Notes under the pieces: generated by a model
The model's database searches: none
What the model saw: the letters and a program-made list of their open reading frames with translations, nothing else
What the model was told of the DNA's origin: nothing
Program-made: the position numbers and the translations under genes
From: Desulfitibacter alkalitolerans DSM 16504
Lineage (GTDB): Bacteria; Bacillota; DSM-16504; Desulfitibacterales; Desulfitibacteraceae
DNA: 34,844 bases
Assembly (NCBI RefSeq): GCF_000620305.1
Contig: NZ_KK211104.1
Coordinates: 171,109 to 205,952, forward strand
Direction of reading: 5' to 3'
Part shown: positions 6,516 to 15,096 of the stretch, piece after piece
How positions within the stretch are numbered: position 1 is the stretch's first letter
How the letters are laid out: every line of letters begins with the position of its first letter

Positions 6516-7868
6516 GTGCTTGATGAAAATACCAGAAATGCAATAGCTTTAAAAAGATTTTCCCTGATAAGCCCAGTGCTCAATGGACAAGTTTCAAACA
6601 ACAAATCCTATTACTCTACTGTTACCGAAAAACCCATTGATATGCCCTATTATGGTGCCAGAAAATACTCACCGAAAACAGTTGAATCCTGGTACTGCGA
6701 TTATATGCGTGGTGGGATTGATGCGTTAAAGCCCCACCCTAGAGGGGATAAGGGTGGAAGTCGCAGGATTAATGAAGAGCTGGGAGCTAAGATAATTGAA
6801 AAGAAAGCAATGCATCCCAAAGCACCAAAAACTGTCATTTATGAGCTCTTGATAAACGATGGCGTAATAGATCCTGCTAAAATATCCATTAGCACCTTAT
6901 ACAGGTATCTAAAGGCAGAACGATTAAAAACTTCATTAGCCAAAGATGAAGAAGAAAAAGAGATGAAGCGATTTTCTCATGAGTTCATCAATCAACTTTG
7001 GCAAAGCGATGTAATGTACGGACCGTTCATCAAAGATGGGAAAAAGAGAAGACAAACCTATCTTTTTGCCTATCTGGATGACGCTAGCCGCCTGGTGACT
7101 CATGCTCAGTTTTACTTTTCCCAGAGCTTTGAGTCGTTAAGAGATTCCTTTAAGCAAGCTCTCTTGAAAAGAGGGTTTCCAACTATGATTTTTACCGATA
7201 ACGGAAAAATTTACCGGTCGCAGCAATTTGAACTGGTATGTGCAAGCCTAGGCTGCAGTCTAATCCACTCTAGGCCCTACGAGCCAAACAGCCGGGGCAA
7301 GGTTGAAAGGCTGTTTCTAACGGTAAGAAAAAGGTTCTTAAGCACATTAGATTTGGATAGCATAAAGGATATTGATGATTTAAACAAAAGGCTTTTTAAA
7401 TGGCTTGATGAGGACTACCATAAAAAGGTCCATAGTTCTCTTAATGGTTTGAGTCCTCTTGATTTTTTTATGAGTCAAGTGGATAGGGTTAAGTTATGTA
7501 ATGACCCCAAAAGTCTTGATGAAAAATTTTTACTTAGAAAGAAACGAAAAGTCAGTCATGATGGGACATTTAGCATTGACAACATCCTGTTTGAAACTAA
7601 GATTAAGTTTGCTGGTATGCAGGTGGAAATCAGGTATGAACCAGTGTGGCTTGAAACACCTTTCAGACCGGTTTTCATCTATTCCGATGATAAAAAGGTT
7701 GGTGAAGCACTGCAGGTTAATTTTCACGATAATGCTCACATGAAGCGTAAAGGCAGACCTCCATCTAATTCTCCTAGTAAAGATAATGATATCAAAAAGA
7801 CTCCCTTGGATGAGCCACCGGTAGAACAGACAATTTCTTTTACTCAAATGATGGAGGAGGATAATTAA
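6516..7868 (+). CDS. DDE transposase (Tn552 p480 / TniA-like)
   Basis: This is a 450-residue transposase of the retroviral-integrase (rve) fold. N-terminal residues about 10-135 carry helix-turn-helix elements (SPKTVESWYCDYMRGGIDAL, then ISISTLYRYLKAE). The catalytic triad is D165 (WQSDVM), D228 (FTDNGK) and E264 (GKVERLF), with the D35E spacing. A basic beta-barrel-like C-terminus follows. It starts at GTG 6516 behind AAAGGAGG. The stop codon directly abuts the ATPase ATG (TAAATG), so the two are translationally coupled, as expected for the transposase/AAA+ pair. The size is close to Tn552 p480. Confidence 0.93.
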   Translation: MLDENTRNAIALKRFSLISPVLNGQVSNNKSYYSTVTEKPIDMPYYGARKYSPKTVESWYCDYMRGGIDALKPHPRGDKGGSRRINEELGAKIIEKKAMHPKAPKTVIYELLINDGVIDPAKISISTLYRYLKAERLKTSLAKDEEEKEMKRFSHEFINQLWQSDVMYGPFIKDGKKRRQTYLFAYLDDASRLVTHAQFYFSQSFESLRDSFKQALLKRGFPTMIFTDNGKIYRSQQFELVCASLGCSLIHSRPYEPNSRGKVERLFLTVRKRFLSTLDLDSIKDIDDLNKRLFKWLDEDYHKKVHSSLNGLSPLDFFMSQVDRVKLCNDPKSLDEKFLLRKKRKVSHDGTFSIDNILFETKIKFAGMQVEIRYEPVWLETPFRPVFIYSDDKKVGEALQVNFHDNAHMKRKGRPPSNSPSKDNDIKKTPLDEPPVEQTISFTQMMEEDN

Positions 7869-8669
7869 ATGTTTACCCAATTCTTTGGATTAAAATACAA
7901 TCCTTTTTTAAAAGAATTTGATGTTAATGATACTTATGAAAGCAATGATATTAAAGAATTTAAGTCACGGTTTAAGTACATTCAATCATCCCGCGGGATA
8001 TTGCTTCTCATGGGAGAGCCTGGAACCGGCAAATCTACTGCTTTAAGAAATATTACTGCCGGACTAAACCCCGGGCTTTTTAAACCTTGTTACTTTACCT
8101 TATCTACAGTTACGGTAATGGACTTCTACCGGGGGCTTCTAATGGCTTTAGGTGAAATTCCTGCCAACAGGAAGGTCACTATGTTTCATCAAATACAGCA
8201 GTCTATCAGTTCACTGTATTATGATCAAAAAATTACTCCTGTGATTATGCTCGATGAAATCCAGTTAGTGTCTAATAGCATACTTGAAGACATAAGGCTC
8301 CTTTTTAACTTCAAAATGGACTCTGAAAATCCTTTTGTGCTCATTCTGGCAGGACAACCACAGATAAGAAACAAGCTGAGTTTGTCTGTCAATGCTCCTC
8401 TTAAGCAGAGAATCAGCATTAAGCACTTAATGCAGGGCTTAAAAAAGGAAGAAATGGAGGATTACCTAGCCTCAAGACTTAAAGCAGCCGGTGTTCTTGA
8501 GAATATCTTTACCCCATCTGCAGCTGAAGCTATTTTTTCAGTTTCTAAGGGAGTACCCCGCTTAGTTAATAACCTGGCTACTGCCAGTCTGATGTATGCA
8601 TGCTCAAAGCGTCAGCATCAGATTGATGAAGAAACTGTTTATCAAGGACAGAAGGATTTTGATATTTAA
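7869..8669 (+). CDS. AAA+ ATPase, transposition regulator (TniB/Tn552 p271/ExeA-like)
   Basis: This 266-residue ATPase has Walker A GEPGTGKST (49-57), Walker B VIMLDEIQ (125-132), and a sensor-like LILAGQPQIR near 160. In the family (MuB, TniB, Tn552 p271) the ATPase binds target DNA, recruits the DDE transposase and gives target immunity. The ATG immediately follows the transposase stop codon. No unusual substitutions were seen. Confidence 0.92.
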   Translation: MFTQFFGLKYNPFLKEFDVNDTYESNDIKEFKSRFKYIQSSRGILLLMGEPGTGKSTALRNITAGLNPGLFKPCYFTLSTVTVMDFYRGLLMALGEIPANRKVTMFHQIQQSISSLYYDQKITPVIMLDEIQLVSNSILEDIRLLFNFKMDSENPFVLILAGQPQIRNKLSLSVNAPLKQRISIKHLMQGLKKEEMEDYLASRLKAAGVLENIFTPSAAEAIFSVSKGVPRLVNNLATASLMYACSKRQHQIDEETVYQGQKDFDI

Positions 8670-8705
8670 GGAGAATCAAAGGTATCTTCTGAGGAGGTAA
8701 TTTAA

Positions 8706-8972
8706 GTGAAGATTATTCTACAACCAGAAACTATTGATGAGGTTGGGGTAAAGTATACTGATGATGGTATAAAGCTTTGTTTTCAAACTCAGAGTGGAGA
8801 TAGAGTTTTTCTTGTATTTGACGATGAAGTCCTGGGGCATATGATTGAGCATTTAATTTATTATGCCTGGGGAACAACTGTTGAAGAGGCGTTTAAATTT
8901 GCTGATGAAAGGGATAATACTGGGGTTTTAATTAATATTAATGATTCTGATTCGTCGGAAATACCTTTCTAA
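8706..8972 (+). CDS. Small acidic transposon protein, unknown function
   Basis: This 88-residue acidic protein starts at GTG 8706 behind GAGGAGGT and ends NDSDSSEIPF. No known motif was recognised. It lies 36 bases after the ATPase gene in the same direction and inside the transposon ends, so it travels with the element. A regulatory or host-interaction role is possible but unsupported. Confidence 0.6.
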   Translation: MKIILQPETIDEVGVKYTDDGIKLCFQTQSGDRVFLVFDDEVLGHMIEHLIYYAWGTTVEEAFKFADERDNTGVLININDSDSSEIPF

Positions 8973-8991
8973 ACATAGAGGAGATGGTTTG

Positions 8992-9306
8992 ATGCAGTTA
9001 TCTTTTGAATGCCGAATGAAGACTGATAGTGGCATAGAACGTTGGAATGGGATCATTCCCAAGGTTGTAAATCATGGAAGTCACTTTGAAATTGGGATTG
9101 AAAGTAGATCAGGCATCACGGTTGTATTTGGAAAAACCTCAAATGGAGGGTTTGCGTGCATGCCTGACTACAATACCGGCTGTCATCTTAGCAATCTTAA
9201 GGACAAGTTTTGGAACACTGAAAAACTTACTGCTGTTTTAGGAGAAGTTGATGGGATTACTGTTGCTCAGGCGTTGTATGTTTTAGCAGATAAGCTTGGC
9301 CTCTAA
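8992..9306 (+). CDS. Small transposon protein, unknown function
   Basis: This 104-residue protein starts at ATG 8992, chosen because AGAGGAGA lies eight bases upstream. A longer frame from 8941 overlaps the preceding gene and lacks a ribosome site. The N-terminus MQLSFECRM and the pattern of alternating hydrophobic residues suggest a beta-rich fold. It is the last gene before the terminator and right end. No family was recognised. Confidence 0.6.
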   Translation: MQLSFECRMKTDSGIERWNGIIPKVVNHGSHFEIGIESRSGITVVFGKTSNGGFACMPDYNTGCHLSNLKDKFWNTEKLTAVLGEVDGITVAQALYVLADKLGL

Positions 9307-9321
9307 TTACATACTACATAT

Positions 9322-9351
9322 GGTAAAGGGCAGGAAAACCTGCTCTTTTAC
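9322..9351 (+). terminator. Terminator of the transposon operon
   Basis: The hairpin pairs GTAAAGGGCAGG with CCTGCTCTTTTAC across an AAAA loop, with a T-rich run in and after the 3' arm. It lies 16 bases after the last transposon stop codon. Confidence 0.75.
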
Positions 9352-9462
9352 TATTTCTCCGGCAATATTAACACATCTACCTAGTAGATTCAAACCATAT
9401 TTTGTAAGCAAAAACACTGATAATCCTACTGTAATATGAAAATTTTAATTGCCTGTCCTGAT

Positions 9463-9547
9463 TTAATTTGAAAATTTTCACTAATATCTTGTAAAATTGA
9501 TCTAAATTAATTTGAGAATTTACTCTGTTTTAATTTGATAATCTACA
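9463..9547. repeat. Right transposon end with three TTAATTTGA repeats
   Basis: TTAATTTGA occurs at 9463-9471, 9508-9516 and 9530-9538; the last is part of the terminal inverted repeat. Several ordered transposase-binding sites at an end are a feature of Tn552, Tn7 and Mu-like elements. Confidence 0.8.
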
Positions 9548-9767
9548 CCCAATCATTTTTATTAAAGTTAAACTCTTTAAGAATTTTATTATGAGCTTCT
9601 TCCACTTTGTCTTGAACTGCATTATCAATTAATGTTTTTATTTCGTATTCATAATCATTTGACGGCGTCTTGAAATTAGTAGAACTATTACTTTGAGCCC
9701 ATACTATAGTGGAAGAAACTAAAAAAAACATTGCAACAAGGAAGCAAAGACGAAACCTTTTTTTCAT
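9548..9767 (-). pseudogene. 5' part of the secreted-protein gene split by the transposon
   Basis: ATG 9767 begins MKKRFRLCFLVAMFFLVSSTIVWAQ, a clear Sec signal peptide with probable cleavage after VWA. The frame then gives about 50 residues and, just past the duplication, meets the TAG stop supplied by the transposon end (KNDWV*). A GTG two codons upstream (9773) is an alternative start. The rest of the protein is encoded at 4984-5594. The truncated product is about 74 residues and probably non-functional. The protein family is unknown. Confidence 0.88.
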
Positions 9768-9773
9768 AAACAC

Positions 9774-10051
9774 AACACCTGCTCTCTCTTTGTAAATTTT
9801 TTATTCCTCTTCTTATCATAAAAGTAATCAATCCAATATTTTCTGATATTAACTTCAAAATTACATAGGTATATTTTCAGTAAACCTTAGTTGAACTAAA
9901 CCGCTTCGCGGTAGTTAAAGACCCAAACAAAAACCTTAAAGATCCTATCTCAAACTAAACTATTCGTCACAATTTAAATCCTTTTAATGATATATTGCTC
10001 CTAATACTGGCTAATACCACCAGTCATATCATTAGAAGGGGGAATTATGTA
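9774..10051. other. Intergenic region with a small hairpin
   Basis: The region is AT-rich and holds divergent upstream sequence for the secreted-protein gene and the recombinase. A short hairpin (ACCGC, loop TTC, GCGGT) lies at 9899-9911. No coding frame with a ribosome site was seen. Confidence 0.4.
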
Positions 10052-10876
10052 ATGAAAAGTTTAAGTGAACAGACGAAAATGGATCTTGAGCTTAAAGGTT
10101 TAAGTTTCCACACTCAACATGCCTACCTAGGCTACATCAGAAGAGTTGGTGAGCATTTTAATAAGCCACCAGAAAAGCTAAGTGATGAAGAAATTAAGGA
10201 ATACTTACATTACATGCTAACAGTCAAAAAAGCTAGCCGATCTTCAGTAAATGTAGCCTATTGCGCATTTAAGTTTTTCTTTGAAACTACTTGTGGGCGA
10301 AGCTGGAATACTGATAAAGTGCTTCGCACTAAATCAGTTAAGAGATTACCTATTGTACTTTCAAAAAGTGAGATAAAAGCTATATTGGATTCTACTGCCA
10401 ATCTCAAACATAAGGCTATGCTAATGACCACTTATGCAGCAGGCTTAAGGGTTAGTGAAACAGCTAGTCTAAAACTTAGTGATATAGATAGTAAAAATAT
10501 GCAGCTTAGAATAGACCAAGGAAAAGGTAAAAAGGATCGATACTCTTTACTATCAGAAAAGAATCTTAATATATTAAGAGATTATTGGAAAGAATATCGG
10601 CCTAAATTTTGGCTGTTTCCAGGTAGTAGTCCTGACAAACCAATTACACCTCGTGGTATACAAGCAGTTTTTAATAATGCAAAGAAAACACTTGGGATAA
10701 ATAAACCAGCTACTGTACATTCACTCCGCCACCCGTATGTCAAGTACACACCGAAAAATAATTTAGGTTTTTTTCGTAAACGACAATGCGGGGAAGAAGA
10801 GAGCGGTTATTTCAACCCATATAATCTTTCCATAGCTTTTCTTGTAATTAACCACACCTTACCACTTTTTCGATAA
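10052..10876 (+). pseudogene. Tyrosine recombinase (XerC/D-like), 3'-truncated
   Basis: From ATG 10052, with GAAGGGGG upstream, the protein begins MKSLSEQTKMDLELKG. It has a SAM-like core-binding domain (about 1-85) and a catalytic domain with the first Arg in AGLRVSETASLK and the beta-strand Lys in QGKGKKDR. The HxLRH box is present (VHSLRH), but recognisable sequence stops right after it (near 10735). The following HxxH/W and the nucleophilic tyrosine segments are missing. The remaining codons are foreign sequence running into the 3' end of the HTH gene on the other strand. This is a dead remnant, probably cut by a rearrangement. Confidence 0.85.
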
Positions 10877-11193
10877 TCTAAACCTTCTTGTAGTTCTTCG
10901 CCTGTAACCCGATGCCTAAGTGTGCTTGGGTCAATGTTCCAAATCTCTGCTGCTTCCGAAAAAGTTAAAACTTCTGAAATGTTATTGGGTGATGGGAGAC
11001 TGGCTTGGACTGTAAGTTCAATATGGTGAACCTTGAAATTTGAATCACCATATGCTTCAAAGAGCATCGCTTCGGCTGCTTCCTCATTAATATTTGTGAC
11101 CTCTCCTGAGATGCTCCTTCCGTTAATGTTTCGGATTGTTAGCTTATCGCCTTTCTTAATTATTATCTCTGCTATCTTTGACCTCTTCCCCAC
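10807..11193 (-). CDS. Helix-turn-helix DNA-binding protein
   Basis: This 128-residue protein starts at GTG 11193 behind AGAGGA. The C-terminal half has an HTH of the excisionase/AlpA style (FSEAAEIWNIDPSTLRHRV) followed by a basic wing (YRKSGKVWLITRKAMERLYG). The N-terminal half (IIKKGDKLTIRNINGRSISGEV) looks like a small beta-barrel. It may regulate mobile DNA nearby, but no target is visible. Its 3' end overlaps that of the truncated recombinase on the other strand, as expected if the recombinase was broken there. Confidence 0.65.
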   Translation of the reverse strand: MGKRSKIAEIIIKKGDKLTIRNINGRSISGEVTNINEEAAEAMLFEAYGDSNFKVHHIELTVQASLPSPNNISEVLTFSEAAEIWNIDPSTLRHRVTGEELQEGLDYRKSGKVWLITRKAMERLYGLK

Positions 11194-11261
11194 TATCTAC
11201 ATCCTCTTTTCCCGCAAACGTGAATTTTTCATTAATTATATCACGAAAGTGTGAATGAAAT

Positions 11262-11314
11262 AAAGGGATAATATCTATCGTTTATTGTTTTTAACAATAG
11301 AATTTAATCCCTTT
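11262..11314. terminator. Inverted repeat near the left edge of the recombinase block
   Basis: AAAGGGAT (11262-11269) and ATCCCTTT (11307-11314) pair around an inner TATTGTT/AACAATA stem. It may terminate transcription from the recombinase genes arriving from the right. It may also lie near the element boundary. Confidence 0.45.
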
Positions 11315-11335
11315 CTGATACTTTTATCTCTTTTT

Positions 11336-11536
11336 TTAACTATATTCGGCGGCAATCATAAGTGACATCACAAAATCAAAATCATTGTCCAGAGGGATAT
11401 CCTCAGAAGTGATAAAATCCTTATCTCCTAAAAGCTGTCCTACATATTCTTCTGCCAGTATGGTCTTTATGCCCATAACGATCATACTCTTTTGGGTTTT
11501 GAAGCAAGCATCCCAAATTCTGCAAAGAGTTTTCAT
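11336..11536 (-). pseudogene. Out-of-frame tail after the short serine recombinase
   Basis: This frame encodes up to 66 residues ending PLDNDFDFVMSLMIAAEYS, overlapping the end of the short recombinase in another frame. It has no ribosome site. It could be a frameshifted C-terminus of that recombinase, or flanking DNA read through an element border. The AT-rich composition of its last 150 bases favours the border idea. Confidence that it is a separate gene is low. Confidence 0.3.
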
Positions 11537-11867
11537 TGAAGGACGAATCCGTTGTAAGGAAAGCGACTCCTTTTTTTCTTAGCTGCTCAATCCAATGGGT
11601 GGTTTCTAAGACATTACGTCCTATGCGATCCACATTACGGACAATAACTGCCCCAACACGTCCGGCCTGTATATCGGCTTCCAGTCTTGAAAATGCGGGT
11701 CTGTCATAATTCAAACCACTGTACCCGTTGTCCATATAATATCCAATGCGGTCATATCCGTGTTCCTTGGCATATCCGCGCAGGTATTCCTTTTGAGCTT
11801 CCAGCGACAACTGGTCTGCGGTCGCCACGCGGCAATAGATGGCAACCCTTATTTCTTTCTTCTCCAT
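11421..11867 (-). CDS. Short serine recombinase (resolvase N-domain only), probably truncated
   Basis: From ATG 11867 behind CAGGAGGG, it has a resolvase catalytic domain (about 6-115). RVAIYCRVATADQ opens the domain, but the usual catalytic serine after R-V is replaced: the motif is YCRVAT, with Ala where YxRxS is expected. IVRNVDRIGRN supplies the arginines. After residue 115 the sequence becomes low-quality (NLGCLLQNPKEYDRYG), and the recombinase and zinc-ribbon domains of its neighbours are absent. Loss of the serine and the short length suggest it is inactive or only regulatory. Its start lies inside the end of the previous recombinase frame. Confidence 0.65.
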   Translation of the reverse strand: MEKKEIRVAIYCRVATADQLSLEAQKEYLRGYAKEHGYDRIGYYMDNGYSGLNYDRPAFSRLEADIQAGRVGAVIVRNVDRIGRNVLETTHWIEQLRKKGVAFLTTDSSFNENSLQNLGCLLQNPKEYDRYGHKDHTGRRICRTAFRR

Positions 11868-13410
11868 GCGTATCCCTCCTGTTCTGAAAGTCCGAAAAGT
11901 CCGTCACTTTCCAGCTGATTTCAATTCGGTTTCCCGGATATATAAACACCTTGTCAATCAGCAATTCCATAAGCTCCTGCGTCAGGCCGGTTTCCTTTGA
12001 AATATCCTCGGCAAATTCCCTTGCCTTGTTGTTTTCCTCACAGTCTGCCTTTAATTTGGCGGCCTGCGCGGAAATTGCAGTGTAGATGCGGTTCAGGTGG
12101 TTCAGTTCAGCGTCTAAATCGGCCTTTAATTCCGCATACTGCCCGGCATCGATTTCCCGCATGACATACTGCTCATACAGGCTCCGCTTGTTATCCTGGC
12201 ACCTTCTTATGAGCTTCCTGTATTCTGCCTGCTGCTCGGAGCGCAGTTCCATTTCGCCTATGTTGTTCAGGTTGTCGGTGTTTAAAATGATCTGTGCCTG
12301 TTTGGAGATAATGTCAAACAGCATGGTTTCCAGTTCACGTTCCTTGATTTCCATGCCGTTGCAGGGAGCCGAAGCATCCACCTTGGTATAACGGCAGACG
12401 AAAGCCGGTTCCTTTCTTGGTGCTCTGTTCATGGCATGTTGACAGCAACCGCAGACGATTTTGCCGCGCAGGACATATTCATGGTTGTGCTTGTCGCATT
12501 TGAAATGAAGCAGCTTGGCCTGCACCTGTTCATATACTGCCTTTTCTATGATGGCGGGATGGTGGTTGGGGATTTTGAACCATTCGCTTTCGTCCTTTAG
12601 CCTTGACCGTTTACCGCCGACCTCTTTGAGGGTGCGTTTTCCCATGATATACGTGCCGATATACCGCTCATCGGCCAGAATCCGAAGCACCGATGACCTC
12701 TGCCAGATACCGCCGCACCTTGAGATGTCATGGAAGCCCTTTCCCTTTGCGGCCTTGTATTCTCCAGGTGTAGGGATTCCGTCAGCATACAGTGCCTTTA
12801 CAATCTCCTGGGCATTTTTCGTTTCCAGCGCCAGTGCGAATATCCGGTGCACTACCGCAGCGGCTTCCTCATCAATAGCCAGACGGCCATCCGTTCCTTT
12901 TTTGTAGCCATAGCAGCAGACCTCGCTGATATATTCGCCGCGCTTCATTTTGGTGTATTTGGCACTTTTGGTCTTACGGGACAAATCCAGGCTGTAATAT
13001 TCGTGCATCAGGTACTTAAAGGCAACCGCCATTCCGCCCGTGTCCTCTTTGTAATCGTTGGTATCAAAGTTATCACTCACGGAGATAAAACGGGTACGGA
13101 ACAGGGGAAATACCTGTTCGATGAAATAGCCGGTTTCAATGCTGTTCCGTCCAAACCGGGAAAAGTCCTTGACGATGATGCAGTTAATTTTGCTCTGCCG
13201 CACAAGCTCTAAAAGCTCCTGTACGGCAGGGCGCTCAAAGTTCACACCGGAGTACCCGTTGTCCACAAACTCCAGGATTTCCACATCATTCTGTTCCAGC
13301 GTGTCGATGTGTCTGCCCAGCAAAAGCCTTTGATTGGGGATGCTGAGACTGTCGGTTTTCGCGTCCTCCATGGACAGGCGGATATACATGGCGATTATAT
13401 ATTTACTCAT
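11752..13410 (-). CDS. Large serine recombinase 1
   Basis: This is a 552-residue recombinase. Its resolvase domain (about 3-150) has Ser13 in MYIRLS and IVKDFSRFGRN. A recombinase domain (about 160-290) and a zinc ribbon (VCGCCQHAMNR ... FVCRY ... C) follow, then a coiled-coil region (about 390-470). Large serine recombinases integrate and excise elements between short att sites. The last 38 codons overlap the next gene by 116 bases and look unlike the family, so the original stop may have been lost. The start overlaps the stop of recombinase 2 by four bases. Confidence 0.9.
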   Translation of the reverse strand: MSKYIIAMYIRLSMEDAKTDSLSIPNQRLLLGRHIDTLEQNDVEILEFVDNGYSGVNFERPAVQELLELVRQSKINCIIVKDFSRFGRNSIETGYFIEQVFPLFRTRFISVSDNFDTNDYKEDTGGMAVAFKYLMHEYYSLDLSRKTKSAKYTKMKRGEYISEVCCYGYKKGTDGRLAIDEEAAAVVHRIFALALETKNAQEIVKALYADGIPTPGEYKAAKGKGFHDISRCGGIWQRSSVLRILADERYIGTYIMGKRTLKEVGGKRSRLKDESEWFKIPNHHPAIIEKAVYEQVQAKLLHFKCDKHNHEYVLRGKIVCGCCQHAMNRAPRKEPAFVCRYTKVDASAPCNGMEIKERELETMLFDIISKQAQIILNTDNLNNIGEMELRSEQQAEYRKLIRRCQDNKRSLYEQYVMREIDAGQYAELKADLDAELNHLNRIYTAISAQAAKLKADCEENNKAREFAEDISKETGLTQELMELLIDKVFIYPGNRIEISWKVTDFSDFQNRRDTHGEERNKGCHLLPRGDRRPVVAGSSKGIPARICQGTRI

Positions 13411-15095
13411 GCCTGCATCCTCCCCTCCACAGGGGCAAGCAGTTTGCGCAGTGAACGCTCGGCCTCGCTTAATCGTTCAAATCCGCTTTCAAATGTGAAC
13501 GTAACTTCAATACGCCTGTCGGAGAACACTTCTATTTTGTCGATCAGCCGGTCAATCAGAACCGCCGTAATATCTTCTTTGCCTTTTATGCCTCCGATCA
13601 GGTCGGATAAGTCAATGTATTCTGAAACCTGTGCTTCCAATTCGTTCTGCCGACGCTCCAGTTCCTGCGCAAGATTGATTTTATTTGATATCCTTTCTTC
13701 ATAATCGGCACGCATTTGGCGATATTCGTCACCAGTGATAATGCCGGTTACAAGGCTTTCGTAAAGGCTTTTGACAAGCCGCCTGTCCCGGTCAAGCTCC
13801 TGCCGCAGGGCGGCAAGCTGGGACTTTATGGCGGTGCGTCCGGCTTCCATGGCTAGCTTGTTCTTTTTCAGCCGGATGGCCTTACCGATTACAGCGTCGG
13901 CGTGTTTCTGGATGATGGTCAAAAGGGAGGACAGCAATTCTTCCTCCGGGAGGGAATATAGGAAGCAGGAGCCTCTTGCAATACGGCTGTTGGATAGGCA
14001 GTGGAACACGTAAACATCCGGGCTGCGCTTCCGTTCACACCGCTGCCGGTGCAGGCTTCCCCCGCAGTGCCCGCAGTAGATTTTCCCCTTGAACATGTTG
14101 GGGGTATAAGGGCTTTTGGGTAGCTGGATTGCTTCCTCCGCCACCTGCTTGCGGAATGCCTGTATCGCATCGAACATCTCACGGCTGATAATGGCTTCAT
14201 GGGTGTTTTCTACCTTAATCCAGTTGCTTTCGCTGGCATAGGTCTGTCGATGGCAGACCGTTTTTGTTTTCCCCTGCACCAGATCGCCGGTATAGGTTTC
14301 ACAGGAAAGAATTCTGCTCACCGTCCGGGTCTGCCAGGCATTCTTTCCGATCAGGTTCTCATGGCTGATAATGCCTGTCGCTTTTTTTGTGTGGCTTGGC
14401 GTCGGAATCCCCGCTTCATTCAGGCGGCGGACAATGTCGTTCAAGCCCACCCGCTCATAGGCCCACTGGAATATCTGGCGCACCACCGGCGCGGTTTCTT
14501 CATCGATGATGAGCTTGTGGCAGTTATCGGGACTTTTCAGATAACCAAAGGGCGGCCTTGCGCCGACAAATTCTCCAGCCTTCATGCTCTGGCGCTGCTG
14601 TGCCTTGATTTTCCGTCCGATATCCAGGGAATAAGCTTCATTGATCATGTTTTTTAATGGAAGCATGATCCCGTCGCCGGAGTTTACGCTGTCGGTATCA
14701 AATCCGTCGTTTACGGAAATGAAGCGCACCTTCAGCGACGGCAGATACTTTTCAATATAGTAGCCGGTGTCAATGGCATTTCTGCCAAACCGGGACAGGT
14801 CCTTGACGATAATGCAGTTGATGACGCCGTTTTCCGCATCCGCAAGCATCTTTTGAAATGCGGGACGCTCAAAATTGGTGCCCGTCGAACCGTTGTCGAT
14901 ATAATAATCATGGAGTTTCAGGCCCGGTGTAAGGGCAATATAGCTTTGCAGGATGCTTTTCTGCGTTTCCAGGGAATCGCCCTTCTTCTTGTTGTCCTCC
15001 ACCGAAAGGCGGATATAGGCTCCTACATTGTAAAAGGGCTGTGCGTATATCATGTCCGAAACGGCTTCTATGTTTTTTCTGCTTTTCCTTGCCAT
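13407..15095 (-). CDS. Large serine recombinase 2
   Basis: This is a 562-residue recombinase with catalytic Ser31 in AYIRLSVED and IVKDLSRFGRNAIDTGYYIE. A recombinase domain and a zinc ribbon with the motif IYCGHCGGSLHRQRC follow, then a long coiled coil (about 420-500). It lies between recombinases 1 and 3 in a 4-base overlap / 1-base gap arrangement, so the three are one transcription unit. It is clearly diverged from the other two and so not a recent duplicate. Such triplets may act together, as serine recombinase pairs do in SCCmec, but that is inference. Confidence 0.92.
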   Translation of the reverse strand: MARKSRKNIEAVSDMIYAQPFYNVGAYIRLSVEDNKKKGDSLETQKSILQSYIALTPGLKLHDYYIDNGSTGTNFERPAFQKMLADAENGVINCIIVKDLSRFGRNAIDTGYYIEKYLPSLKVRFISVNDGFDTDSVNSGDGIMLPLKNMINEAYSLDIGRKIKAQQRQSMKAGEFVGARPPFGYLKSPDNCHKLIIDEETAPVVRQIFQWAYERVGLNDIVRRLNEAGIPTPSHTKKATGIISHENLIGKNAWQTRTVSRILSCETYTGDLVQGKTKTVCHRQTYASESNWIKVENTHEAIISREMFDAIQAFRKQVAEEAIQLPKSPYTPNMFKGKIYCGHCGGSLHRQRCERKRSPDVYVFHCLSNSRIARGSCFLYSLPEEELLSSLLTIIQKHADAVIGKAIRLKKNKLAMEAGRTAIKSQLAALRQELDRDRRLVKSLYESLVTGIITGDEYRQMRADYEERISNKINLAQELERRQNELEAQVSEYIDLSDLIGGIKGKEDITAVLIDRLIDKIEVFSDRRIEVTFTFESGFERLSEAERSLRKLLAPVEGRMQA

Positions 15096-15096
15096 G

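Larger units (their letters stand above)
5601..9547 (+). mobile_element. Tn552/TniAB-like transposon, 3,947 bp, complete
   Basis: The left end reads TGTAGCTTATCAAATTAA and the reverse complement of the right end reads TGTAGATTATCAAATTAA, a 17/18 match with TG...CA termini. Both ends are flanked by CCCAAT. Sub-terminal repeats follow: TTAATTTGA at 9463, 9508 and 9530, TCAAATTAA at 5608, and a longer inverted match around ACAGTAGGATT (5707-5717 and 9422-9432). Multiple end sites are typical of the Mu/Tn7/Tn552 transposase class. Cargo is five plus-strand genes: DUF6431-like, DDE transposase, AAA+ ATPase and two small proteins. All look intact, so the element may still be active. No resistance or metabolic passenger is present. 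Confidence 0.92.
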
